A stretch of DNA of 64,000 bases from JACKIP01 sp963710165 (GTDB taxonomy: Bacteria; Pseudomonadota; Alphaproteobacteria; Micavibrionales; Micavibrionaceae), in contig CAVPYZ010000004.1 in NCBI GenBank assembly GCA_963710165.1, positions 62,001 to 126,000 of the forward strand, in the 5' to 3' direction. Position numbers and translations under genes: made by a program. A model generated the notes under the pieces. That model was given only the letters and a program-made list of their open reading frames with translations. It did no database searches and was not told the origin of the DNA. This document shows positions 1 through 8,198 of the stretch, one piece after another. The stretch's first letter is position 1; each line of letters opens with the position of its first letter.

Positions 1-149
1 TAAAAATAATCTCATTTTTAAACGGCTTTTCTGTTTATTCTATTGAAGGGTATCATTCACGTAATTGAGCGAAAAGTATTAAGTTTAAATCTTTGCGGAT
101 CAGGCTGAATGGCCATAAACTCCGTTTTTTAGCGAGATAAATTTCAATT

Positions 150-186
150 AAAAAAAAAGGCCTAACACCGAAGTGTTAGACCTTTA
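150..186 (-). terminator. Intrinsic terminator of the 226-564 gene
   Basis: On the minus strand an AAAGG-x-CTAACAC stem pairs across a four-base loop with GTGTTAG-x-CCTTT and runs into an uninterrupted T tract. It lies about 40 bases past the stop codon of the minus-strand gene ending at 226, so it very likely ends that transcript. Bases 1-149 show no gene. Confidence 0.8.
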
Positions 187-225
187 GGGGAGGGAGGGAG
201 TCAAAAAACTTTTAAACTTGGTTTG

Positions 226-564
226 TTATTCTATTTCTACGACTTTTGCGGCTTCGACGTCTGTTCCGACTTCGGACAAGCCTTCAATTTCCTGAATACG
301 CTCACGTATTTCATCGTTTTCTTCTAAAACCATGGTCTCGGCATTTTCGTCGACTGTGCCTTCAATTAAGACATCTGCGCCGGCATCTGTTTCGGTTGTT
401 ACGTCATTTTCGACAACAATTTCGCCGTCAACGCCCGCTTCTGCCATTTGTTCTGCGCTTACACCTGTATCTGTGTTTGAAAAGATTTTAATATCTTCCG
501 CAAATGCACCGCCAGCGGTCAGGGTTAAAACGGCAAGTGTTCCGAGTGTTAATATTGGTTTCAT
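226..564 (-). CDS. Small acidic exported protein, function unknown
   Basis: I do not recognise this 112-residue protein. Residues 1-20 form a clear Sec signal peptide (MKP, hydrophobic core, then AFA-ED cleavage site). The mature part is strikingly acidic, rich in Glu, Asp, Val and Thr, with few Lys or Arg, and has no Cys. I chose the ATG at 564 over an upstream ATG in the same frame because it directly precedes the signal peptide and has an AGAAAGA ribosome site. It lies 31 bases downstream of the CBS-domain gene on the same strand, so the two may be co-transcribed. It is probably a periplasmic or secreted protein; the low-complexity acidic sequence could bind cations, but that is only a guess. 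Confidence 0.7.
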   Translation of the reverse strand: MKPILTLGTLAVLTLTAGGAFAEDIKIFSNTDTGVSAEQMAEAGVDGEIVVENDVTTETDAGADVLIEGTVDENAETMVLEENDEIRERIQEIEGLSEVGTDVEAAKVVEIE

Positions 565-595
565 GTATCGTCTTTCTTTCAGTTTAATATTTATG

Positions 596-1090
596 TTAGA
601 GAACGGCCTCACCTGCGGCGATTTTACGCGGCAAAAAGGCGTTTTGTTGTTCTTGTGTTGGTTGCGGTGACACGCTTTGTGTAGAGTTGTGAGTTTGACG
701 CGTGCGATCAATATGTGCGCGCACCTTCTTCATATCGGCGATGCCGAGTAATATATTTCCTTCGATAACCGGTATAAAATCAACCTGATATGCCAGCATG
801 GCGTTATATGTTTCGCGAAGGGTTAGATCTGGCGTGACATAAGGCGGTCTGATAATAATAGCTTCATATAATGATGTGTCACTGGGGTGCAAGTTCCAAC
901 GCAGGACTTTATTTTCAAAATCATGACGACTAAACAAACCAACAAAATCATTTTCGCATTCAACGCCGATTACATCAACATTGTACTGATCCATAACCTC
1001 AAGGGCGTGATCAACACTTGTACTACCCTGCAAACGCGGGGTGTAAAGATTATCAACGAATTGTCCTATACGGTTATATGTTTTATACAT
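596..1090 (-). CDS. CBS-domain pair protein
   Basis: This 164-residue soluble protein has two CBS motifs. The first covers roughly residues 15-70 (STSVDHALEVM, then DVIGVECENDFVGLFSRHD). The second covers about residues 78-135 (VTPDLTLRETYNAMLAY, then FIPVIEGNILLGIADMKK). CBS pairs bind adenine nucleotides and act as energy or ligand sensors. No catalytic domain is attached, so this is a stand-alone regulator or sensor of unknown partner. The start at 1090 is preceded by a strong AGAAGGAG site eight bases upstream and is preferred over the ATG at 1129. The C-terminal 30 residues are Gln/Ser/Thr rich and probably disordered. It is divergent from the two-component system at 1296. Confidence 0.8.
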   Translation of the reverse strand: MYKTYNRIGQFVDNLYTPRLQGSTSVDHALEVMDQYNVDVIGVECENDFVGLFSRHDFENKVLRWNLHPSDTSLYEAIIIRPPYVTPDLTLRETYNAMLAYQVDFIPVIEGNILLGIADMKKVRAHIDRTRQTHNSTQSVSPQPTQEQQNAFLPRKIAAGEAVL

Positions 1091-1295
1091 CTTTGAAACT
1101 CCTTCTGTTTCATTGTTCCATAATGTCACATCAATCTTTCATGAAACTTACAGATCAAAAAAATCATTCATTTTGACAAATTGATAAGTATTTTTGGTCG
1201 AATTAATGTGTGTTTATTTTTTATCCAATTTCTAACGCGTAAAAACATTTAAAGTTCATTTTGCTTGTGTAATTTTTTCAGTTGGACATATATTC

Positions 1296-1982
1296 GTGAT
1301 TATGAGAGTTGCTTTAGTAGAAGATAATCCCGATTTAAGAAGCCTGATTTCCAAACATCTGGAGGCGGCAGGAATTCACGTGGACAGCGCAGAAAACGGC
1401 GATGCGGCGCTTAATTTGATTGATCCTGACGTGCATAATCTGGTGATTTTGGATCGGGGTTTGCCCGATATGGAGGGGCTGGAGCTTTTGCAGATTTTAC
1501 GTGAAGAAAAAATCAAAACACCTGTTCTGATCCTGACGGCAAAAGACGGATTGGGGGATAAAGTGGACGGGTTGAATAGCGGCGCGGATGACTATCTGGT
1601 AAAGCCGTTTGAAATGGATGAGTTGATCGCGCGTATATATGCGCTGAATCGTCGTCCGAGCGAAGTGGTGAACCGTGTCCTGAAAATTGGTGATCTATCG
1701 TTTTTGCCAGCGGAAAATAAATTGATGATTGGTGATGAGACATATGAGGTGTCAACCAAGGAGCGTGACGCGCTGGAAACGTTAATGCGTCTGCCCGGCC
1801 GTGTGATCAGCAAGGAAAAGCTTCAAAACACCATTTACGGTCATTCAGAGGAAGGGTCGGCGAATTCCGTTGAAGTGATTTTACATCGCCTGCGTAAAAA
1901 GTTAAAATCAACAAATGCCACTGTGGAAATTCGTAATCTGCGTGGTATCGGATATTTAATGAAAGAAATTGGTAAAGACTAA
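1296..1982 (+). CDS. OmpR-family response regulator
   Basis: Transcriptional regulator of 228 residues. The receiver domain covers residues 3-115 with the acidic pair E9/D10, phosphoacceptor D53 (VILDRGLPD), T81 and K103 (YLVKPF). A winged-helix Trans_reg_C domain follows at about 127-225, ending in the typical LRKKL...RGIGYLM wing. It resembles the QseB/PmrA/TctD group. The GTG at 1296 is placed nine bases after a GGA; the ATG at 1302 is an equally possible start. Its stop is six bases from the sensor kinase start, so the two form an operon. The AT-rich 1091-1295 gap should hold its promoter. Confidence 0.93.
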   Translation: MIMRVALVEDNPDLRSLISKHLEAAGIHVDSAENGDAALNLIDPDVHNLVILDRGLPDMEGLELLQILREEKIKTPVLILTAKDGLGDKVDGLNSGADDYLVKPFEMDELIARIYALNRRPSEVVNRVLKIGDLSFLPAENKLMIGDETYEVSTKERDALETLMRLPGRVISKEKLQNTIYGHSEEGSANSVEVILHRLRKKLKSTNATVEIRNLRGIGYLMKEIGKD

Positions 1983-1987
1983 GGATC

Positions 1988-3343
1988 ATGATTCCAGGTT
2001 TGAATTCGCTTCTTCTTAAAATTATCGTCAACGTATTTTTTACGTCTATCATCATGTTATTGCTGTATGGCGGATTGGTTTTTTCCCAGATTTCATCCTT
2101 GACTGATGAAATGGCAAAAGAAAACCTGTTGGAGCAAGCACGCAAAATTGCATCTTTTCTGGAATATGACCGTAACGGCGATTTAACGATGGATTTTCCA
2201 AAGCGTGATCGTGATTATTTTGCCAATGAAGCGGGCGAACACCAATATGCGGTGATGAATACCAAATGGGAATATCTGTTTAGTTCAGATAATTTTATGA
2301 AGGATGAAATTCGCGAAACGCTGGAACAAGGCGGCGAATATTATTTCGAATTCACCACCGAAGAAGGCGATAATTTTATCGCGCTGAAATATGATTATCT
2401 GTTCGATGAAAAGATTTATCCTGTCTATATCGTTGAAAATGAAGCGTTATTTCGTGAGTTTCTTGAAACTATGCAGTCAAAATTCAATATAAATATTTTG
2501 ATCTACGGTCTTCCTCTTCTCTTTTTACAGGGCATTTTGATCATTTTGTTATTTCGTAATGCGCTGTCGCCGATTATTCAGGTGGCAAAGGACGCGCGAA
2601 ATATCAAATATGATAATTTATCATTTCGTTTGAATGATAAAAATGTTCCGGTTGAGGTGATGCCATTGATTAAAAGCGTGAATAACGGTTTGGCACGATT
2701 AGAGAATAGTGCGAATGCAGAGAAACTGTTTATTGCCAATGCGGCACATGAATTGCGGACACCAATTTCGATTTTAAAAGCGCGGATTGCCTCCCTGCAA
2801 AATGAAAAAGAGATTTATACGCTGAATCAGGATTTGCGCCATATCAATCGCCTGATCAGCCAGATGCTGGATATTTCCAGACTGGATGTGTCACAAGTTC
2901 CCGATATGGGAGAGGTCAATTTGAATGATGTGGCACATGCAGCATGCGAAGATATGGGCGCGCTATTTGTGGGACAGGACAAGCCGCTTTCTCTGGATGA
3001 AAAAAGCAAAAACCAGATTGTGACAGGGAATGAAGAAATGATTTTTCGTGCTATTCTAAATCTTCTGGAAAACGCTTTGAAATATACGCCTGCGGATAGC
3101 TCCGTAAAGGTGATGGTGGAGAATAAATCGATTATTATTCGCGATTTCGGACAGCCCATCGCCGCGGAATATCAGGATAAAATTTTCGAACGGTTTGAAA
3201 AATCCCCTGAAAATCTCAGTTCTAAAGGCTCCGGGCTTGGTCTTGCGATTGTTAAGAAAACAGCGGAAATTCACGGGGCGCGTATTCAGCTGATAACGCG
3301 TGAGAATGGTAATGATTTTATTCTGGCTTTTCCGACGGATTAA
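1988..3343 (+). CDS. Membrane sensor histidine kinase, partner of the 1296 regulator
   Basis: A 451-residue kinase. One membrane helix at about 9-32 and a second at about 168-190 flank a periplasmic sensor of about 135 residues rich in aromatic and acidic residues. A HAMP-like linker is followed by the H box (AAHELRTPIS, phosphoacceptor H254), then the HATPase domain with N box (LLENALKYTP), a short D-box DFGQPI and G box GSGLGLAIVKK. Architecture matches QseC/TctE-type kinases. An AAGGA site precedes the ATG. The signal sensed is unknown. It converges with the ATP-grasp gene, with only about 30 bases between the stops. Confidence 0.92.
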   Translation: MIPGLNSLLLKIIVNVFFTSIIMLLLYGGLVFSQISSLTDEMAKENLLEQARKIASFLEYDRNGDLTMDFPKRDRDYFANEAGEHQYAVMNTKWEYLFSSDNFMKDEIRETLEQGGEYYFEFTTEEGDNFIALKYDYLFDEKIYPVYIVENEALFREFLETMQSKFNINILIYGLPLLFLQGILIILLFRNALSPIIQVAKDARNIKYDNLSFRLNDKNVPVEVMPLIKSVNNGLARLENSANAEKLFIANAAHELRTPISILKARIASLQNEKEIYTLNQDLRHINRLISQMLDISRLDVSQVPDMGEVNLNDVAHAACEDMGALFVGQDKPLSLDEKSKNQIVTGNEEMIFRAILNLLENALKYTPADSSVKVMVENKSIIIRDFGQPIAAEYQDKIFERFEKSPENLSSKGSGLGLAIVKKTAEIHGARIQLITRENGNDFILAFPTD

Positions 3344-3373
3344 CAGCCCTTACGGTATACTAGGTGTCTTAAT

Positions 3374-4231
3374 CTAAGCTTTTAGCCCCAGATTATTTGC
3401 AATTTGGATGGAGATACCCGGGCGCGCATTGATTTCCAAAACCAACGGACCGCGATCTTTATCGAGTACAATATCAACGCCGATATATTTCAATTGCGAC
3501 ATTTCCTGCATTTTAACCGCAATTTTCAGCATGTCATCCCATTGTGGAATGGTGCGTCCCGAAAACAGCTCGCCTGTTTCGGGGTGGCGTTCGATATATT
3601 TATTGAATTGTACGGCGTGGTTTGTCACCCCGCGCTTCATATCTATTCCCACGCCAATGCCGCCCATGTGCAAATTCGCCTTACCATCAGAGCGTTCGGT
3701 CGGAAGACGCAACATGCCCATAATGGGGTCCCCGTCCATGACAATGATACGAATATCGGGAACGCCCTGAAAGGAAATATCGTCAAAGACGGGGTCGAAT
3801 TTTACCAGACTTTCAATGATGACCGTATCGGTCTGGCCGCCCAGCGAATACATTCCGCTCATAATATTCTGGCAATGAAAGGACAGTTCCTGTTTTGATG
3901 CAATACTGCCGGAGCTTTTCTTGTACCCAATGGGCAAGGTATTGGTTATCACCAGAATACCGCCGCCGCCCGAACCGCGATCCGGCTTGATGACAAACTC
4001 TTTCTTCTCCCCCAGAATAGCAGATAGATTGCGTATTTCATGTTGCCAGTGCAATTCGGCGATCAGCTCGGGCGTGTTGACGCCCGCTTCCTTGGCCAGT
4101 TTTTTTGTGGCCAATTTGCTATCGGCATAGGGGTAGAATTTGCGGTCATTTTTCGCAAAAATATAATCCAGATTGCGGGAATTGATGCCCATAATGCCGC
4201 GCTGTTTCAGGTATGTGCGATGAAACAGCAT
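3374..4231 (-). CDS. ATP-grasp ligase of the alpha-L-glutamate-ligase-like (RimK-related) family
   Basis: A 285-residue ATP-grasp protein. Visible marks are the N-terminal GINSRNLDYIF motif typical of this family, the glycine-rich nucleotide loop PDRGSGGGGILVI, and the C-terminal metal/ATP site LVLEINARPGISIQIAN. RimK relatives ligate amino acids, usually glutamate, to a carboxylate; the substrate here is unknown. I placed the start at 4231, where its ATG overlaps the upstream TAA by one base (TAATG), rather than at an ATG 36 bases earlier. This predicts translational coupling to the 7TM transglutaminase-like gene. The same trio of genes recurs in proteobacteria, which suggests one pathway acting at the membrane. 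Confidence 0.88.
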   Translation of the reverse strand: MLFHRTYLKQRGIMGINSRNLDYIFAKNDRKFYPYADSKLATKKLAKEAGVNTPELIAELHWQHEIRNLSAILGEKKEFVIKPDRGSGGGGILVITNTLPIGYKKSSGSIASKQELSFHCQNIMSGMYSLGGQTDTVIIESLVKFDPVFDDISFQGVPDIRIIVMDGDPIMGMLRLPTERSDGKANLHMGGIGVGIDMKRGVTNHAVQFNKYIERHPETGELFSGRTIPQWDDMLKIAVKMQEMSQLKYIGVDIVLDKDRGPLVLEINARPGISIQIANNLGLKA

Positions 4232-5796
4232 TATTTCAACGCCTTTTTCATCTGGTAAAAACGCCAATATTCCAGAAGTTTATATCCGTTATACCGTCCC
4301 AGCAGCAAACAAAGCGCCGTGACGATTAAAAGCAATTCGGGGAAAATAAACATCAGGTGCATGGTGTACGTATTCAAAACGCACAGATAAATAATTGTGG
4401 CGACGGTCATGCTGCCGATCAAGCCATAGAAGGCGTCAACAGGGCCCTTTTCATCCAGAATTGTCGACATACGTTCGATAAACATTGTGATAATCACAAC
4501 GGGAAATAGCGCCACCGAAATACCCAGAGAAATATCCTGATCTTTTGTTGCCAACATCATCATAATGATAAACATCACAACAACCGATAATACAACAGAC
4601 AGGCGCGGCACCATCAGCAAATGAAGTTTAGTGATATAGCTACGCGCGATCAGTCCGCAACAAATGACAATAAAGAAAAAACCGATTCCATACAGCAAGC
4701 CTGTCTCTCGAAATGCCAGAGCGATCAAAACCGGCATAAATGTTCCAAAGGTCTGAAGCCCGATGATTTGTCTGAAAAAACAAACAAATAATGCGCCCAA
4801 GGGAAGCAAGATCAGGATTTGCACAACAAACTGTTGTTGAAGCGATAATGTTTGCAGCGAAAAGAAGCTGAGTAGCGAATCCGGATTTTCCGCCAACCAT
4901 AAATCCCGCATAAGCGAGCCATCTGTATTAAGTTTAGAGGAAAGATTATAGGAGTATTTATTATTATCCAGTCCTTCAAAAATTTTGTTATTACCGACCC
5001 ACCATAAAAAATAATTATTCAGGGCTTTGGATCTGCCTGTTTCCGCACTATAGCGTTTCCATTTATTTTTGTGATAAATCTCAACCCATTTAACGATATC
5101 AATATTATCGCCGCTTTTCTGCAGTTCAAATCCATTTGCAATGCGCGCTTGTATATTTGCCGCACCTAACAGATTAACGATAACTGCCTCACGGGATGGC
5201 GCGTCCATTTTATCTTGGATAAGTTTTGCGACTTTCTGATTATCATTCAGCCCCAGAATAATCTGTTCTGTGAATGAGAGGGGACCAGCGGAAAGTTCTT
5301 TCGCGGCGTCGATGATTTCATCTATATTTTGATAGAGAATGCGGGTGGTGTCATCCGGATTAGACAGGCGGTTACGTTTTTTATATTGATCGTATTTCTG
5401 CGGCGTTGACAAATCGCTGGTGACAGAATTATCTATTTTATAAACATTATAACGCAGGAATATTGTTTCATCTTTTTTGATAGAGCGTTTCGTCAGGTTA
5501 TAAAATTGATCTCCGCGCTCGCTTTGTTCTTTTACTCCGAAATCCGGTGCAACGATTTGTGTATTTGTTACCACGTACGTTCCGTTATCATATGGACGTG
5601 GCAACATGAATTCTACGGACTTCGATTTATTCCGTCTGGCCGGCATGATTTGCGTTGAAAATTCAACGTACCAACTGCCCGTGTTTTCTTCAGGAGTGAG
5701 AGGATAAGACAAGACCACCGATTTATAATAGAGGACACCTGCCCCCACACCCATCAGTATGAGAGATATACAGAGCGTAATCCATGTTCTTGTCAT
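4231..5796 (-). CDS. Inactive-transglutaminase / 7-TM membrane protein
   Basis: A 521-residue membrane protein. An N-terminal anchor at about 5-28 precedes a periplasmic region of about 300 residues. Within it, the stretch ANIQARIANGFEL...VKWVEIYHKNKWKRYS follows the transglutaminase fold, but the catalytic Cys is missing and the usual His before WVE is replaced by Lys, so it should be inactive. The C-terminal 190 residues form about seven hydrophobic helices. This matches the family described as 7TM helices fused to an inactive transglutaminase. It is flanked by the retropepsin-like gene upstream (27-base gap) and the ATP-grasp gene downstream (one-base overlap). I infer a membrane scaffold joining the two enzymes. 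Confidence 0.88.
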   Translation of the reverse strand: MTRTWITLCISLILMGVGAGVLYYKSVVLSYPLTPEENTGSWYVEFSTQIMPARRNKSKSVEFMLPRPYDNGTYVVTNTQIVAPDFGVKEQSERGDQFYNLTKRSIKKDETIFLRYNVYKIDNSVTSDLSTPQKYDQYKKRNRLSNPDDTTRILYQNIDEIIDAAKELSAGPLSFTEQIILGLNDNQKVAKLIQDKMDAPSREAVIVNLLGAANIQARIANGFELQKSGDNIDIVKWVEIYHKNKWKRYSAETGRSKALNNYFLWWVGNNKIFEGLDNNKYSYNLSSKLNTDGSLMRDLWLAENPDSLLSFFSLQTLSLQQQFVVQILILLPLGALFVCFFRQIIGLQTFGTFMPVLIALAFRETGLLYGIGFFFIVICCGLIARSYITKLHLLMVPRLSVVLSVVVMFIIMMMLATKDQDISLGISVALFPVVIITMFIERMSTILDEKGPVDAFYGLIGSMTVATIIYLCVLNTYTMHLMFIFPELLLIVTALCLLLGRYNGYKLLEYWRFYQMKKALK

Positions 5797-5823
5797 ATAT
5801 TACTTTCGGGATGTTTCGTTATA

Positions 5824-6360
5824 TTATAAATCGTCTTCATCTTCATCTTTAGGACAATTAGGGTTACTGGTAAATGTTTTTGAAACATCTACAATCAGCT
5901 GACCCTTTTCCAGCATATTCCGTCCGATCAACAGATCATAAATAAAGCTGTCCCGCTCGGCCAGATTGACTTCATCTTCCATAATGATACCGGCAATGCA
6001 AAATTCCATTTTAACAACGGGGCGACGAATAAAATCCTCGCTATGTTTTTTCTTTATTCTGACATAGCGTTCGATTTTCTTTTTCAGCTTTTTCTTGCTT
6101 CTGGTTTTATCGTCATTGGCGGTCTCCACCTCAAAAACAATATAGTCGTCCTTCTCCTCTATAATCTCTGCATTGATAGAGGATGTTTTTGCACCTGTAT
6201 CTAGTTTTCCTTTAATTTTAAGGTTAACGTCGCGAATATTCACATTTTCCACATAGCCGACAATAATACGCTTCTGTGAATCGGCATATGCATATGACAT
6301 GGTAAATAATATGGCAAAAACCAATATGGCAAAGCGGTTTATATTTGATAGACAGAGCAT
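5824..6360 (-). CDS. Retropepsin-like aspartic protease (family often named ATP-dependent zinc protease)
   Basis: A 178-residue exported protein. Residues 1-27 are a signal peptide ending YAYA-D. The mature chain carries LDTGAKTSSI, the DTGA signature of single-domain aspartic (retropepsin-fold) proteases, and the downstream LLIGRNML strand expected in that fold. A basic linker (KSKKKLKKKIERYVRIKKK) lies between them. Databases call the family a RimK-linked ATP-dependent zinc protease, but no zinc site or ATP site is visible. An AAGGA site is positioned before the ATG at 6360. First gene of the three-gene unit, so probably a periplasmic or membrane-side protease working with the next two products. 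Confidence 0.85.
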   Translation of the reverse strand: MLCLSNINRFAILVFAILFTMSYAYADSQKRIIVGYVENVNIRDVNLKIKGKLDTGAKTSSINAEIIEEKDDYIVFEVETANDDKTRSKKKLKKKIERYVRIKKKHSEDFIRRPVVKMEFCIAGIIMEDEVNLAERDSFIYDLLIGRNMLEKGQLIVDVSKTFTSNPNCPKDEDEDDL

Positions 6361-6523
6361 TATGATCCTTCCAGATATACGCTAATTTCTTAAGTCTAAA
6401 CACATATACAGACTATTCCCCGAATTTCCACGATTTTTTTGATCGGTATAAAGCTTCACTTTAAGACCTAAGCCAAACAATCATAATGAGGTTGAATTTT
6501 TTAGAAAAAAGACAGAAAAAAAA

Positions 6524-6597
6524 TGGCTGGGGTACCAGGATTCGAACCTGGGATGCCGATACCAAAAACCAGTGCCTTACCGCTTGGCTATACCCCA
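6524..6597 (-). tRNA. tRNA-Gln (anticodon TTG)
   Basis: On the minus strand the 74-base sequence folds as a cloverleaf. The acceptor TGGGGTA pairs with TACCCCA and is followed by G and an encoded CCA. The D arm is AGCCAAGCGGTAAGGC, the anticodon loop TTTTGGT gives TTG, and the T arm contains GGTTCGAATCC. It matches the usual bacterial tRNA-Gln layout. A run of eight T follows the CCA directly and may serve in termination. Confidence 0.96.
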
Positions 6598-6602
6598 ACA
6601 AA

Positions 6603-6632
6603 GAAAAAAACTATAGGCGTTTAAAACCTATA
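6603..6632 (-). terminator. Probable terminator between the two tRNA genes
   Basis: Minus-strand TATAGG pairs with CCTATA around a nine-base loop and is followed by a run of seven T. It sits between tRNA-Thr (upstream) and tRNA-Gln (downstream). The stem is short and AT-rich, so strength is uncertain. Confidence 0.45.
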
Positions 6633-6686
6633 TTTCAAGTGTGGTTCAATTAAATTTGGTGATTGAACCAACATATATCGAAAAAA

Positions 6687-6762
<76 letters not shown>

Positions 6763-6952
6763 GACACTCTTTTTTCAAAACTTGTAAAACCTATACAAAT
6801 TTATCGTTGATTTTATAGAGATTTTAACAGGGTTGTGCAATCATTTATTTGTGAAATTTTCATCTTTCGCATAATTTATTTTCGAAAGTCGGAAATTTAA
6901 GGTATAACAAAGAAAATTATCTGTAAAAAGAACAGCGAAAGAATAAGGGTTT

Positions 6953-8191
6953 ATGGCGGGACAACAAGGACCAGGTACAGGACATGATAATGCGATCGGG
7001 TGGGTTATCCTGATTGTGATCTTTCTGGTGATTTTATATCTGATCTGGTGGCAATTCGAATTTGAAATCAAACATGTTATCCGTTGGATCAGGTGGAGCG
7101 AAATGTGGGTGGTCTCTTGGTTTGTCAGTCCCGATTATACCGTTCCGTTTCAGGGACAAGATGTTGATTTTCAGCAGTTGGTCGATCGTGTGCCGAATAT
7201 TCCCTATACCCGATTAAATGATAATGTGATGTCATTAATACATACGGGTGCGATGTATCCGTTGCGTTATGTGTATGCAGGCTTGATCGGTATTTTTGCA
7301 TTTTGGGCATTATTTCGCGGGCCGGAGACACAATTCAGACGTCAGCTGAGTCTGGACGGGCTGATTAAAACGCAGGCGAAAAATTTCCCTGTTATTTCAC
7401 CTTTTGTGAACTTTAATCCTGCCAAGCAACCAAACCGCCCGCCCGGATCACCTGTGCCGGCAGAGCTACCGCTATTTTCGGAAGGATTAGGGCCCGAGGA
7501 ATGGTTGGCATATGAACAGATCCCCATTCCGGACGGAGAGATTGATGAAGACGTCGCGACCGAGGCCTTTGCGAAGCAATTGGGTCAGCCATGGCGCGGG
7601 GCGCAGAACCTTCCCGATTATAAGAAAGTATTATTGGCAGCGTTTTGTCTGAAAGCGGCGCGTAAAAGAGCCGAGTCCGATTTAATGTTATCCGATATGT
7701 CGGAATGTTGGGATGCCAAGTCGGGATTACGATTATCCGGATCGCTGGTATCGCAGGCAAATAAAATTCTTAAAAACCGTGATATTTCCCATGCAACATT
7801 ATCGCAGTCCAATCGTCATGCATTTCAAACAACCGCGCTGATGCGGGCGCTGTATCATGCACGAAGCGAGGGCGGCGTTCTGGCGCCGGCTCAATTTGTC
7901 TGGTTACGCGGATATGATCGTGCGCTTTGGTATCCACTGAATAATCTGGGGCGGAATACATTTCACATGGAAGCCATTGGTGCAGTGGCGCATTATAAGC
8001 AGGAACGTGTGATTGATCGCCCGATTCCGAAGCCGAAAGTGGATTTTGCGATTAATACGATTGTAACGTATATGAGTAGTAATTCCGCGCGCCCAATCCC
8101 ACAGTTGGATTATTCCAAAGCGAAAAAGCCACAAGGCAAAGCTGCGCCAAAATCTGCGGGTATCAAAAAACCAAAAACCACATCGACCTAA
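6953..8191 (+). CDS. DotM/IcmP-like (TrbA-like) type IVB secretion coupling protein
   Basis: A 412-residue membrane protein resembling DotM/IcmP, a component of the Dot/Icm type IV coupling complex and of IncI plasmid transfer. The N terminus has a Gly/Gln-rich tag and a membrane helix at about 15-34, with a second near 100-120. The cytoplasmic part ends with the family's most conserved block, FVWLRGYDRALWY, then LGRNTFHMEAIGAVAHYKQE, matching the LWLKP-DR-LWY...GR...VE-AG-AHW pattern of DotM. The C-terminal tail is Lys/Pro rich. No other dot/icm gene is nearby. RNase D starts seven bases downstream, so they share a transcript. DotM recognises acidic effector signals in Legionella; its role here is unproven. 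Confidence 0.75.
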   Translation: MAGQQGPGTGHDNAIGWVILIVIFLVILYLIWWQFEFEIKHVIRWIRWSEMWVVSWFVSPDYTVPFQGQDVDFQQLVDRVPNIPYTRLNDNVMSLIHTGAMYPLRYVYAGLIGIFAFWALFRGPETQFRRQLSLDGLIKTQAKNFPVISPFVNFNPAKQPNRPPGSPVPAELPLFSEGLGPEEWLAYEQIPIPDGEIDEDVATEAFAKQLGQPWRGAQNLPDYKKVLLAAFCLKAARKRAESDLMLSDMSECWDAKSGLRLSGSLVSQANKILKNRDISHATLSQSNRHAFQTTALMRALYHARSEGGVLAPAQFVWLRGYDRALWYPLNNLGRNTFHMEAIGAVAHYKQERVIDRPIPKPKVDFAINTIVTYMSSNSARPIPQLDYSKAKKPQGKAAPKSAGIKKPKTTST

Positions 8192-8198
8192 GGATTAT

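Noticed and set aside
6953..8191. The DotM-like gene as part of a conjugative or IncI-like transfer locus
   Set aside because: No other tra, trb, dot or icm gene, origin of transfer or plasmid gene is present on either side; neighbours are tRNAs and housekeeping genes.
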